Part shown: in pieces, positions 50,425 to 57,622 of the stretch | Layout: each line of letters opens with the position of its first letter | How positions within the stretch are numbered: the first letter of the stretch is position 1 | Assembly: GCA_964489955.1 (NCBI GenBank) | Contig: CAZBAV010000006.1 | Location: 48,688 to 112,687 of the forward strand | Length of the DNA stretch: 64,000 nucleotides | From: Leadbetterella sp964489955 | Lineage (GTDB): Bacteria > Bacteroidota > Bacteroidia > Cytophagales > Spirosomataceae | Direction of reading: 5' to 3' | Made by a program: the position numbers and the translations under genes | The notes under the pieces: model-generated | Database searches by the model: none | Seen by the model: the letters and a program-made list of their open reading frames with translations, nothing else | What the model was told of the DNA's origin: nothing

Positions 50425-50748
50425 ATGAAAAAATTAAACGTGAAATTGGTTGGAAAAACAAGTGTTAACCCCCAATCGGTAATATACCTGAGAGCTGAAT
50501 CTAATTACTCTGAGGTGTTTCTTACGGATGGTAGAGTGGTAACATTGTCCAAGACTCTTAAGAAGCTAGAGGATTTATTTGAGCCGCACGGTTTTTTTCG
50601 GCCGCATAAATCTTTCTTAATAAACCTTAACCATGTGGTTTCGGCTTCGGTAAATGAAGACCGGTTAATTGAGCTCTCAAACCAACATAAGGTAGAGCTT
50701 AGTAGAAGAAAGAAAAATGACTTTTTGCAGATAAAGAGACTTTTATAG
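50425..50748 (+). CDS. Stand-alone LytTR DNA-binding domain protein
   Basis: This 107-residue protein is a bare LytTR domain: VIYLRAESNYSEVFLTDGR, LKKLEDLFEPHGFFRPHKSFLINLNHVV and VELSRRKKND are the typical strands and the recognition segment. It lacks receiver or sensor domains. The gene is 63 bp after the barrel protein on the same strand and ends before a strong terminator, so it could autoregulate the upstream genes. It resembles the other orphan LytTR gene in this window (41119) only at the family level. Confidence 0.87.
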   Translation: MKKLNVKLVGKTSVNPQSVIYLRAESNYSEVFLTDGRVVTLSKTLKKLEDLFEPHGFFRPHKSFLINLNHVVSASVNEDRLIELSNQHKVELSRRKKNDFLQIKRLL

Positions 50749-50752
50749 TATA

Positions 50753-50786
50753 AAAAAGGCGGGTTGTAAAAACAACCCGCCTTTTT
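50753..50786. terminator. Bidirectional intrinsic terminator
   Basis: AAAAAGGCGGGTTGT (50753-50767) pairs perfectly with 50772-50786 across AAAA. A- and T-runs on both sides allow termination of the LytTR gene from the left and of the convergent citrate synthase gene (stop at 50792) from the right. Confidence 0.9.
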
Positions 50787-50791
50787 ATGTT

Positions 50792-52075
50792 TTATCTTTT
50801 TGAGATTTCTACAAACTCTCTCTTTGTGGGGCCGGTGTATATTTGTCTAGGCCTTCCAATAGCTTGTTTTTGGTCTCTTAGTTCTAACCATTGTGCGATC
50901 CAACCTGGCAAACGACCAATAGCGAACATCACAGTAAACATATTGGTTGGGATGCCTAAGGCACGGTAAATGATACCCGAATAGAAGTCTACATTCGGAT
51001 ACAGCTTTCTTGATACAAAGTAATCGTCTTTAAGGGCAGCTTCTTCAAGGCCTTTAGCAATTTCTAAGATTGGGTCGTTTACGCCTAACTTCGCTAATAC
51101 CTCATCTGCAGCCTTCTTGATTATTCTGGCTCTAGGGTCAAAGTTCTTGTATACCCTGTGGCCAAAGCCCATAAGACGGAAGCTGGAGTTCTTATCTTTG
51201 GCCATCGCTATGTATTTGCTTACATCTCCACCGTCAGCTTTGATAGCCTCAAGCATTTCTATCACGGCCTGGTTAGCTCCACCGTGTAGTGGACCCCATA
51301 ATGCCGAGATACCAGCTGATATACTAGAGTAAATATTTGCTTGCGATGATCCTACGAGTCTTACGGTAGAAGTGGAGCAGTTTTGCTCATGATCTGCATG
51401 TAGGATAAGAAGTTTGTTTAATGCACTTGCTACCACAGGATCTACTTCATACCCTTCAACAGGTAGTGCAAACATCATGTGGAGGAAATTAGAGCAATAA
51501 TCCAAATGGTTTTTTGGATAATTTATGGGATGCCCTTGCGACTTTTTGTAACACCAAGTAGCTATAGTAGGAAACTTAGCCAACAATCTGCGGATATGGG
51601 TTTCAGTTTGGTCTACACTGGTTTTCTTGTCATTGTCAGGGTAAAAACTAGACATTGCACCAACTAACGATGACATCACACCCATTGGATGGGCATTTAC
51701 CGGGAAGCCATCAAAAATCTTACGCATATCTTCATTAACAAGAGAACGCGTGGTTACTTCGTACTTAAATTTTGAGTATTGCTCCTGTGTAGGCAATTCT
51801 CCATAAATCAATAAATAAGCTACTTCTAAAAACTCTGCTTTTTCTGCTAAATCTTCAATAGAGTACCCTCTATGGTGTAGTATACCTTCTTCACCATCTA
51901 AAAACGTAATGCTACTGTAAGTTGCACCTGTGTTTTTATAGCCTTCGTCTATTGTGATGTAGCCTGTTTTGGATCTTAAAGCGGAAATATCAATTGCTTT
52001 TTCATTTTCTGAGCCCTCTACCACCGGGAACTCATGTTCCTGTCCCGCGATGATTAACTTTACAGTTTCTTGCAT
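50792..52075 (-). CDS. gltA: Citrate synthase
   Basis: GltA condenses oxaloacetate and acetyl-CoA to citrate at the entry of the TCA cycle. The 427-residue protein is the type II, NADH-sensitive sized form, with an N-terminal beta domain (residues 1-60: LIIAGQEHEFPVVEG). Family motifs are DGEEGILHHRGY, LHADHEQNCSTSTVRLVGSS (catalytic His), GISALWGPLHGGANQAV (catalytic His) and MGFGHRVYKNFDPRA with the catalytic Asp later in PNVDFYSG. It is convergent with the LytTR gene and divergent from a HerA-like ATPase gene. Confidence 0.96.
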   Translation of the reverse strand: MQETVKLIIAGQEHEFPVVEGSENEKAIDISALRSKTGYITIDEGYKNTGATYSSITFLDGEEGILHHRGYSIEDLAEKAEFLEVAYLLIYGELPTQEQYSKFKYEVTTRSLVNEDMRKIFDGFPVNAHPMGVMSSLVGAMSSFYPDNDKKTSVDQTETHIRRLLAKFPTIATWCYKKSQGHPINYPKNHLDYCSNFLHMMFALPVEGYEVDPVVASALNKLLILHADHEQNCSTSTVRLVGSSQANIYSSISAGISALWGPLHGGANQAVIEMLEAIKADGGDVSKYIAMAKDKNSSFRLMGFGHRVYKNFDPRARIIKKAADEVLAKLGVNDPILEIAKGLEEAALKDDYFVSRKLYPNVDFYSGIIYRALGIPTNMFTVMFAIGRLPGWIAQWLELRDQKQAIGRPRQIYTGPTKREFVEISKR

Positions 52076-52416
52076 TTATTTCTGGTTTACCAGTTGAATA
52101 TTTATTTGTTGCTAAAATACAAAAAAATGCCCTAAACCAAAAAATATTCTTCAAAATATCCAAATTTTTGCAATGATTCTGGTTGTTGGGATATTATACG
52201 GTTTAACTGCTACTTTTGTATATTTTATGGGGTGTAAAGTGGTTGTTTACAAATTTTATACTTTGATATACTTTACAGTACTTAGGGTGTAGTGTATTGG
52301 TTAAATTATAATATGGTGGTAAAAGAAAGTCTTACATTTGGGACTATTTTTATAGCTAAAGTTTTAGAAATAGATACGAATTGCAGAAATTGCACTAATA
52401 AATAAAGTTTTACACA
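52076..52416. other. Divergent intergenic region between gltA and HerA-like ATPase gene
   Basis: No gene is visible in this 341-bp AT-rich gap. Two + strand TAnnTTTG elements occur: TACTTTTG at 52211-52218 and TACATTTG at 52333-52340. The latter predicts a leader of about 70 nt for the HerA-like gene. I did not find a confident element for gltA on the minus strand. Confidence 0.45.
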
Positions 52417-53985
52417 ATGTCAAAGATTGATTTATTCAAAGAAGAGATAATAAAAGGATACACGCACAAGGGAGACTCTATTATACTCGGTGCTGCCAAG
52501 CTAGATGGTGCAGTTGTAGAAGGTACGCAAGTGAAGATCCCTCTGAAGACCATGAACCGCCACGGCCTTATAGCTGGTGCTACCGGAACAGGAAAAACCA
52601 AGACTCTCCAAGGTTTGGCTGAAGGTCTTTCTAAAGCAAGCGTTCCCGTACTACTTATGGATATTAAGGGTGATCTTAGTGGTTTGGCAAAGGAAGGAAA
52701 AGCAGAGTCTTTTATTTTAGAACGTGCCCAAGCCGCAGGTATAGAATATAAACCTCAAGGCTTTCCTCTGGAGTTTTTGACATTAAGTGAAGAAAAAGGG
52801 ACAAGACTAAGAGCCACCGTTTCTGAGTTTGGACCTATACTTTTAGGCAAAATTCTGGGATTAAATGACACGCAGGAAGGCATAGTGTCAGTTATTTTCA
52901 AATATTGTGACGACAACAACTTACCGCTTTTAGACCTGAAAGATTTTATCAGGGTAATCCAGTATTTAAGTTCAGAAGGTAAAGCAGGGTTCGAAGCCAA
53001 TTATGGACGGATGTCTACAACCTCTTTGGGTACAATTATGCGGAAAGTGATAGAGCTGCAGCATCAAGGAGCAGATCTCTTCTTTGGCGAAGTGTCTTTT
53101 GATGTGGATGATCTTATGCGGATAGACGATAAAGGGCAAGGGATTATCTCGGTTCTTAGGGTTATGGATTTAATGGATCGTCCTAAGCTATTTTCTACAT
53201 TTATGCTTAGCCTTTTGGCCGAACTTTATGCTACTTTACCAGAAGCAGGAGATGAAGATCGCCCTAAATTGGTGATTTTTATAGACGAGGCTCATTTGGT
53301 TTTCCAAGAGGCTTCTAAAGCTTTGTTACAACAGATAGAAACTGTGGTGAGGTTAATACGGTCTAAAGGAGTGGGTATTTATTTCTGTACTCAAAACCCT
53401 CAGGATGTGCCTGCTACAATACTTTCGCAGCTGGGCTTAAAGGTTCAGCATGCATTAAGGGCTTTTACTGCCAATGACCGGAAAACCATAAAAGAAGCTT
53501 CTCGAAATTATCCGGAAACTCAGTTTTTTGATACAGAAAGTGTGCTTACCTCTATGGGTATAGGGGAAGCTCTGGTAACATGTTTAAACGAGAAAGGTAT
53601 ACCTACACCACTGGCTGTAACTTATGTTTTGCCTCCGGAAAGCCGTATGGATGTCCTTACTGAAGGCGAAATCTATGATATAGTAGGCTCTTCTAGAATA
53701 TCTAAGAGGTATAATGAAGTGGTAGACCGTGAAAGTGCGTATGAAATACTAAATGCTAAGTTTGAGCAAGCAGAGGCCGCCAAAGAAGCAGAAGCTCCTA
53801 AAGCAGCACCCGCTCCTAGGGGAAGACCAAAGGAAGAGAAGTCCACTTTAGAAACTATCCTGAGTAGCAGTGCCGGAAAACAAGCTACACGTACAGCAGC
53901 TAACCTAATAACGCGGACATTATTGGGAGCCTTGGGTTTAAGCGGAACCACTACAAAGAAGAAAAAGACCAATTCTTGGTTTTAA
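52417..53985 (+). CDS. HerA-like helicase domain ATPase (DUF853, YjgR-like)
   Basis: This 522-residue P-loop ATPase has Walker A GATGTGKTKT (about residues 53-62), Walker B LVIFIDEAHLV (about 286-296) and a third conserved block with arginine near RSKGVGIYFCTQNPQD (sensor 1/motif III). This is the layout of the DUF853 group, related to HerA/FtsK hexameric translocases. A C-terminal tail (about 450-522) is rich in Ala, Pro and Lys, and probably disordered. It is one base before a small kinase gene, implying a shared transcript. The biological role of YjgR-type proteins is not known. Confidence 0.9.
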   Translation: MSKIDLFKEEIIKGYTHKGDSIILGAAKLDGAVVEGTQVKIPLKTMNRHGLIAGATGTGKTKTLQGLAEGLSKASVPVLLMDIKGDLSGLAKEGKAESFILERAQAAGIEYKPQGFPLEFLTLSEEKGTRLRATVSEFGPILLGKILGLNDTQEGIVSVIFKYCDDNNLPLLDLKDFIRVIQYLSSEGKAGFEANYGRMSTTSLGTIMRKVIELQHQGADLFFGEVSFDVDDLMRIDDKGQGIISVLRVMDLMDRPKLFSTFMLSLLAELYATLPEAGDEDRPKLVIFIDEAHLVFQEASKALLQQIETVVRLIRSKGVGIYFCTQNPQDVPATILSQLGLKVQHALRAFTANDRKTIKEASRNYPETQFFDTESVLTSMGIGEALVTCLNEKGIPTPLAVTYVLPPESRMDVLTEGEIYDIVGSSRISKRYNEVVDRESAYEILNAKFEQAEAAKEAEAPKAAPAPRGRPKEEKSTLETILSSSAGKQATRTAANLITRTLLGALGLSGTTTKKKKTNSWF

Positions 53986-53986
53986 T

Positions 53987-54499
53987 ATGATAATAGGAAT
54001 AGGAGGAGCCAGTAGGTCGGGTAAGAGTACACTTGCTCGTCTACTGGTTAATTATTTTAGGGATTCAGGTAAGACCGCTATTGTGGTGTACCAGGACGAT
54101 TACGTTTTTCCAACTGATCAAATACCCTTAATACGGGATAAAGTAGACTGGGAAAGCCCCAGATCCATTAACCATGCTCTGTTGTTAGAGATTGTAACTC
54201 TCTTTAAAGATCGGTTTGATGTAGTAATAGTTGATGGTTTTTTGACTTTTTATAATCAAGAGTTAGTTAGATTATTTGACAATAAAATATTTGTGCAAAT
54301 ATCTAATCAAACATATCTAACAAGAAAAGAACAAGATTTACGTTGGGGGGATATTCCTAGGTGGTATTTTGGCCATATATGGGAGAGTTATGAAAAATAT
54401 GGAATTCCGGATATGTCTGACGGCAGTTTCCAGATAATTTCGGGTGAGACCACGTATGATTTGGACTCTGTTTTACAAAAACTCCAGATTTGTAGTTGA
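53987..54499 (+). CDS. Small P-loop kinase, uridine/nicotinamide riboside kinase-like
   Basis: This 170-residue protein has an N-terminal Walker A GGASRSGKSTLARLL, followed by VVYQDDYVFPTDQIP and DWESPRSINHALLL, the substrate-binding pattern of uridine kinase and nicotinamide riboside kinase, and Walker B-like VVIVDGFLTFYNQELV. The C-terminal part (WGDIPRWYFGHIWESYEKYG) also matches that group. The substrate is probably a nucleoside or nicotinamide riboside. It follows the HerA-like gene by one base. Confidence 0.78.
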   Translation: MIIGIGGASRSGKSTLARLLVNYFRDSGKTAIVVYQDDYVFPTDQIPLIRDKVDWESPRSINHALLLEIVTLFKDRFDVVIVDGFLTFYNQELVRLFDNKIFVQISNQTYLTRKEQDLRWGDIPRWYFGHIWESYEKYGIPDMSDGSFQIISGETTYDLDSVLQKLQICS

Positions 54500-54877
54500 G
54501 AAAGTGCTTAATTTTAATTTTTGAAATTATTTGGGCTGTAGTTTACTTAATCGATTATTTTTCAAACCACACAGATGAAAATTAAAAAAGAGGACAAATG
54601 ATTTTTAACACAATAGCTATTTGAAGCATGCTTGCATGTCTTATGTCACCTTAATCTATTGTCTCTATGTGGTTTAATATTAGGTATTTATATTCTAGGT
54701 ACACTTTTACTCGCTAAGCAAACTATAGCCATCATTCGATTTAATGTATTGATAATAAACTACTTGCTTCGAATTTTGTACGATTTAGTAGAAGGGCTAA
54801 TTTGCTGTTTACCAGAGTTCGTTAAAAACACATAGATTTAATTATCAGTAAATCAGCAATAATTAAAGTATTCATAG

Positions 54878-54921
54878 TACTGAAGCCTAGCTTCAGTATA
54901 TGTGAACAGCTTCAGCTGTAT
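54878..54921. repeat. Tandem GCTTCAG hairpins
   Basis: TACTGAAGC (54878-54886) pairs with GCTTCAGTA (54890-54898) in a 9-bp stem with a 3-base loop. Shortly after, ACAGC and GCTGT form a second small stem around TTCA. GCTTCAG thus occurs twice directly and once inverted within 45 bp. No T-run follows, so this is more likely a binding site or relic than a terminator. Confidence 0.55.
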
Positions 54922-55087
54922 ATTCTTACTCAAAAGATATCCTTTTTCTATATTTCTATATATTTTGTACTATAAATCAATACATTAACAACCGAATCCC
55001 GTTGTTTGGGATTAAGCGGAAGAAGTAAACATGCTGAGATATTGTTAATTTGTAAGATTACCTGCTTAGTTAATCAGATTCAGTCCT

Positions 55088-55095
55088 TACCTTTG
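55088..55095 (+). promoter_or_regulatory. Putative -7 element (TACCTTTG) for the ABC-F leader
   Basis: TACCTTTG matches TAnnTTTG and would start transcription near 55102, leaving a leader of about 105 nt before the ABC-F start. A -33 TTTG at the expected spacing is not clear. Confidence 0.45.
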
Positions 55096-55124
55096 TAGTT
55101 CAAAATCACCCCCAAAAAGTTTAT

Positions 55125-55151
55125 GTGAGATATAATTTCTTTCTAAAATAA
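55125..55151 (+). CDS. Possible leader peptide mini-ORF (GTG start)
   Basis: GTG at 55125 opens an 8-codon frame (MRYNFFLK) that stops six bases before the leader terminator. It overlaps an ATG-TGA start-stop pair at 55123-55128. There is no Shine-Dalgarno sequence, so translation is uncertain, but its position is that of leader peptides that control antibiotic-type ABC-F genes. Confidence 0.3.
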   Translation: MRYNFFLK

Positions 55152-55156
55152 AGCAG

Positions 55157-55187
55157 CAGACAGGCACAAGCCTTTCTGATTTTTTTT
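55157..55187 (+). terminator. Intrinsic terminator in the ABC-F 5' leader (attenuator candidate)
   Basis: CAGACAGGC (55157-55165) pairs with GCCTTTCTG (55170-55178) with one mismatch and an ACAA loop, followed by eight T (55180-55187). It lies between a promoter-like element and the ABC-F start at 55208, so it would stop most transcripts before the gene. I see no competing antiterminator arm of comparable strength. Confidence 0.7.
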
Positions 55188-55207
55188 CATTTTTAAAGGA
55201 AGAAGTT

Positions 55208-56791
55208 ATGTTTATTATCAATAACTTAGGATACCAACATCCTAACAAGGATGTATTGTTTTCAGGTATCCACATTACATTACAAAAATACGATAAGGCC
55301 TCACTCATTGGTAATAATGGGGTGGGGAAATCCACGCTCCTCAGGGTTTTGGCGGGAGAGCTGCCGTCTTCAGAAGGGAGCGTAGATATAAATTGTACTA
55401 CATATTATGTCCCGCAGATTTTCGGACAGTATAATCATCTAACAATTAGTCAAGTATGGGGCATTGATAAGAAATTGGCATCACTGAAAGCCATTTTAGA
55501 AGGAAGTGTTTCTGAGGAAGATTTTGAAATTCTAAACGAAGACTGGGAAATTGAGGAGCGATGCCAAACCATTTTAAAGCGTTGGACTTTACCTTCTTTA
55601 TTTACACCTTTAGCTGAGCTAAGTGGAGGCCAGAAAATGAAAGTTTTCTTAGGAGGAATTGAGTTACACGAGCCAGAGATGGTTTTAATGGATGAACCTA
55701 CCAATCATTTGGACACTACTTCACGCCAGTTTGTTTATGATTGGCTAACCCACACCCAATGTACTGTGCTAGTGGTAAGCCATGATAGAAAACTGCTAAA
55801 TCTGGTGGATAAAACTATGGAAATGACCAAAATAGGGATGAATGCTTACGGAGGTGATTTTGATTTTTATTCTGAGCAAAAGGAGAGAGAGGTAGAGGCT
55901 TTAAACAATGAAATACACAGTGCAGAAAAAGCATTGAGGAAAGCAAAGGAAAAGGAGAGAGAAACCAAGGAAAGGCAACAGAAGCTAGATGCCCGCGGAC
56001 AAAAGAAGCAAGCAAAAGCCGGGATGCCCAGAATTTTGATGGGAATGATGCAGAACAAGGCTGAAAGTACAGCATCGGTATTGAAAAAGGTGCATAACGA
56101 AAAAGTGGGAGCCCTGTCAGATGAGATTGTAGGTTTACGTACGAAGGTGGCAGATAAAGAAAAGATGGCTTTGAAGTTCGCAGAAGCGGGTTTACATAAA
56201 GGTAAAGTCCTTTTTAAAGCGGAAGGAGTGAATTTTGCTTATGAAAATGCACATTTTTTATGGAATGAAACTCTGGAGATAGAAATAAGGAGTGGGGAAA
56301 GAGTAGCCATAAAAGGTGGAAACGGCTCCGGGAAAAGCACATTGTTACAGATAATGCTTGGGCAGCTTAAGCCTACTATTGGCCAAGTCTCTTTAGCGGC
56401 CAGGGATATACTTTATCTAGATCAAGATTGTAGTATATTAAATCCAGAATTTAGTGTTTATGAGCAGGTGTCGGTATTCTGCAGAAATCTATTGCCAGAG
56501 CATGAGGTGAAAATGGGATTAGACCGTTTTTTGTTTGGTAAAGAAGATTGGGCTAAAAAGTGCAGCTCATTAAGTGGAGGAGAGCGTATGAGGTTGGTTT
56601 TGTGTGGCATGGGTATAGCCAAGGTTTTACCCGAAATGTTGGTGTTGGATGAGCCAAGTAATAACCTGGATTTGAAAAATTTAGAAATTTTAACTACCGC
56701 ACTGAGACAGTTTAAAGGTACACTTTTGGTTGTGTCACACGATGAAACTTTTTTGGAAGAAATTGGTATTAGCCGCGAAATTTGTTTGTAG
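55208..56791 (+). CDS. ABC-F family ATPase
   Basis: This 527-residue soluble protein has two ABC ATPase domains and no membrane segment. Domain 1 has Walker A GNNGVGKST (about 36-44), signature LSGGQKMKV (about 137-145) and LMDEPTNHLD. Domain 2 has GGNGSGKST (about 370-378), signature LSGGERMRL (about 453-461) and LVLDEPSNNLD. A long charged linker (about 215-320, rich in Lys, Glu and Gln) connects them, the interdomain P-site tRNA-interacting segment of ABC-F proteins. Such proteins act on the ribosome as translation factors or protect it from antibiotics. A Shine-Dalgarno AAAGGA precedes the start. The leader has a terminator, which suggests regulated expression. Confidence 0.93.
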   Translation: MFIINNLGYQHPNKDVLFSGIHITLQKYDKASLIGNNGVGKSTLLRVLAGELPSSEGSVDINCTTYYVPQIFGQYNHLTISQVWGIDKKLASLKAILEGSVSEEDFEILNEDWEIEERCQTILKRWTLPSLFTPLAELSGGQKMKVFLGGIELHEPEMVLMDEPTNHLDTTSRQFVYDWLTHTQCTVLVVSHDRKLLNLVDKTMEMTKIGMNAYGGDFDFYSEQKEREVEALNNEIHSAEKALRKAKEKERETKERQQKLDARGQKKQAKAGMPRILMGMMQNKAESTASVLKKVHNEKVGALSDEIVGLRTKVADKEKMALKFAEAGLHKGKVLFKAEGVNFAYENAHFLWNETLEIEIRSGERVAIKGGNGSGKSTLLQIMLGQLKPTIGQVSLAARDILYLDQDCSILNPEFSVYEQVSVFCRNLLPEHEVKMGLDRFLFGKEDWAKKCSSLSGGERMRLVLCGMGIAKVLPEMLVLDEPSNNLDLKNLEILTTALRQFKGTLLVVSHDETFLEEIGISREICL

Positions 56792-56812
56792 CTTCGGGGA
56801 AAATATAAGTAA

Positions 56813-57526
56813 ATGAGGGTAGTCATTTTTTCTTTTATAGTTTTTATTTCCCTTTCACAAGGCGGTTTTCTTGCACAGCAAAGTACATATGAAAGGGTAC
56901 AGGCCGCTATAGATGAAAAACAGGTAGTTATTGATGAAATACTGAAAAAAGAAGGTTTGGAGAAAGATAACTTCAACCTTCTTTTTATGGCCTTTAAAGA
57001 GGAAAAAAAGTTGGTGCTTTTTGCCAAAAAGAAAGGGGAGGGGCGTTATAAAGAGCTGGTTAGATATGATGTCTGTAGCTCATCAGGCGTGCTGGGACCG
57101 AAACGTAAAGAAGGCGATTTGCAAGTGCCCGAAGGGTTTTACCATATAGACCGATTTAATCCAGTGAGTACATATTACCTGTCTTTGGGGATAAACTATC
57201 CTAATCAAGCTGACAAGAAAAAGAGTACGCATGCCCGATTGGGCGGAGATATTTTTATCCATGGAGAGTGCGTAACCATTGGCTGTTTACCGATGACAAA
57301 CGACAAGATAAAAGAGATTTACCTTTTGGCCATACATGCACATAACAACGGTCAAAGTCGGATTCCCGTCTATATTTTTCCTTTCGAGATGACGGATATA
57401 AATATGAAAAAGCATACAGAGCATCCTGATTTTTGGAAGAACCTAAAAAACGGTTACGATACATTCTTTGCTAACCCAAAAGAGCTAACTATAAAGGTTT
57501 TGGCTAATGGGGATTATGGGTTCTGA
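56813..57526 (+). CDS. Exported L,D-transpeptidase (YkuD/YafK-like)
   Basis: This 237-residue exported protein has a signal peptide ending FLAQQ (about residue 22). The YkuD catalytic domain spans about residues 95-215, with the hallmark HGECVTIGC (His150, nucleophile Cys158), preceded by KEGDLQVPEGFYHID. The shape with a small N-terminal helical part resembles E. coli YafK, which detaches Braun lipoprotein, or other murein transpeptidases. In Bacteroidota the substrate link is unknown. It starts 21 bp after the ABC-F stop on the same strand and may share its transcript. Confidence 0.9.
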   Translation: MRVVIFSFIVFISLSQGGFLAQQSTYERVQAAIDEKQVVIDEILKKEGLEKDNFNLLFMAFKEEKKLVLFAKKKGEGRYKELVRYDVCSSSGVLGPKRKEGDLQVPEGFYHIDRFNPVSTYYLSLGINYPNQADKKKSTHARLGGDIFIHGECVTIGCLPMTNDKIKEIYLLAIHAHNNGQSRIPVYIFPFEMTDINMKKHTEHPDFWKNLKNGYDTFFANPKELTIKVLANGDYGF

Positions 57527-57622
57527 GCTACGAGTTTTGAGTTATCAGCTTTCAGATATTAGCTTCCAGTTATCAGCTTTTAGCTGTGCTTTTCCAAATT
57601 TTTAACTTTTAGCTTTTAACTT
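57525..57622. repeat. Degenerate short direct repeats (AGTTATCAGCTTTCAG type)
   Basis: Units AGTTATCAGCTTTCAG (57540-57555), ATATTAGCTTCCAG (57556-57569) and TTATCAGCTTTTAG (57570-57583) follow one another, with a related AACTTTTAGCTTTTAACTT at 57604-57622. They fill the gap between the L,D-transpeptidase stop and the convergent M1 peptidase. Their spacing is about 14-15 bp. I know similar tracts between genes in this phylum only loosely and cannot name a family. Confidence 0.55.

Larger units (their letters stand above)
54500..55207. other. 708-bp gene-free region upstream of ABC-F gene
   Basis: I could not support a gene here: reading frames are short and lack coding character (the longest, 54632-54835, has an unlikely start and composition). 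The region contains the hairpins at 54878-54898 and 54908-54921, an AATCCC/GGGATT hairpin at 54995-55013, and the promoter, mini-ORF and terminator of the ABC-F leader (55088-55187), each listed separately. Confidence 0.5.

Noticed and set aside
54632..54835. 67-residue reading frame in the 54.5-55.2 kb gap
   Set aside because: It has no plausible start or Shine-Dalgarno sequence, and the composition is that of AT-rich non-coding DNA; it also overlaps no family I know.
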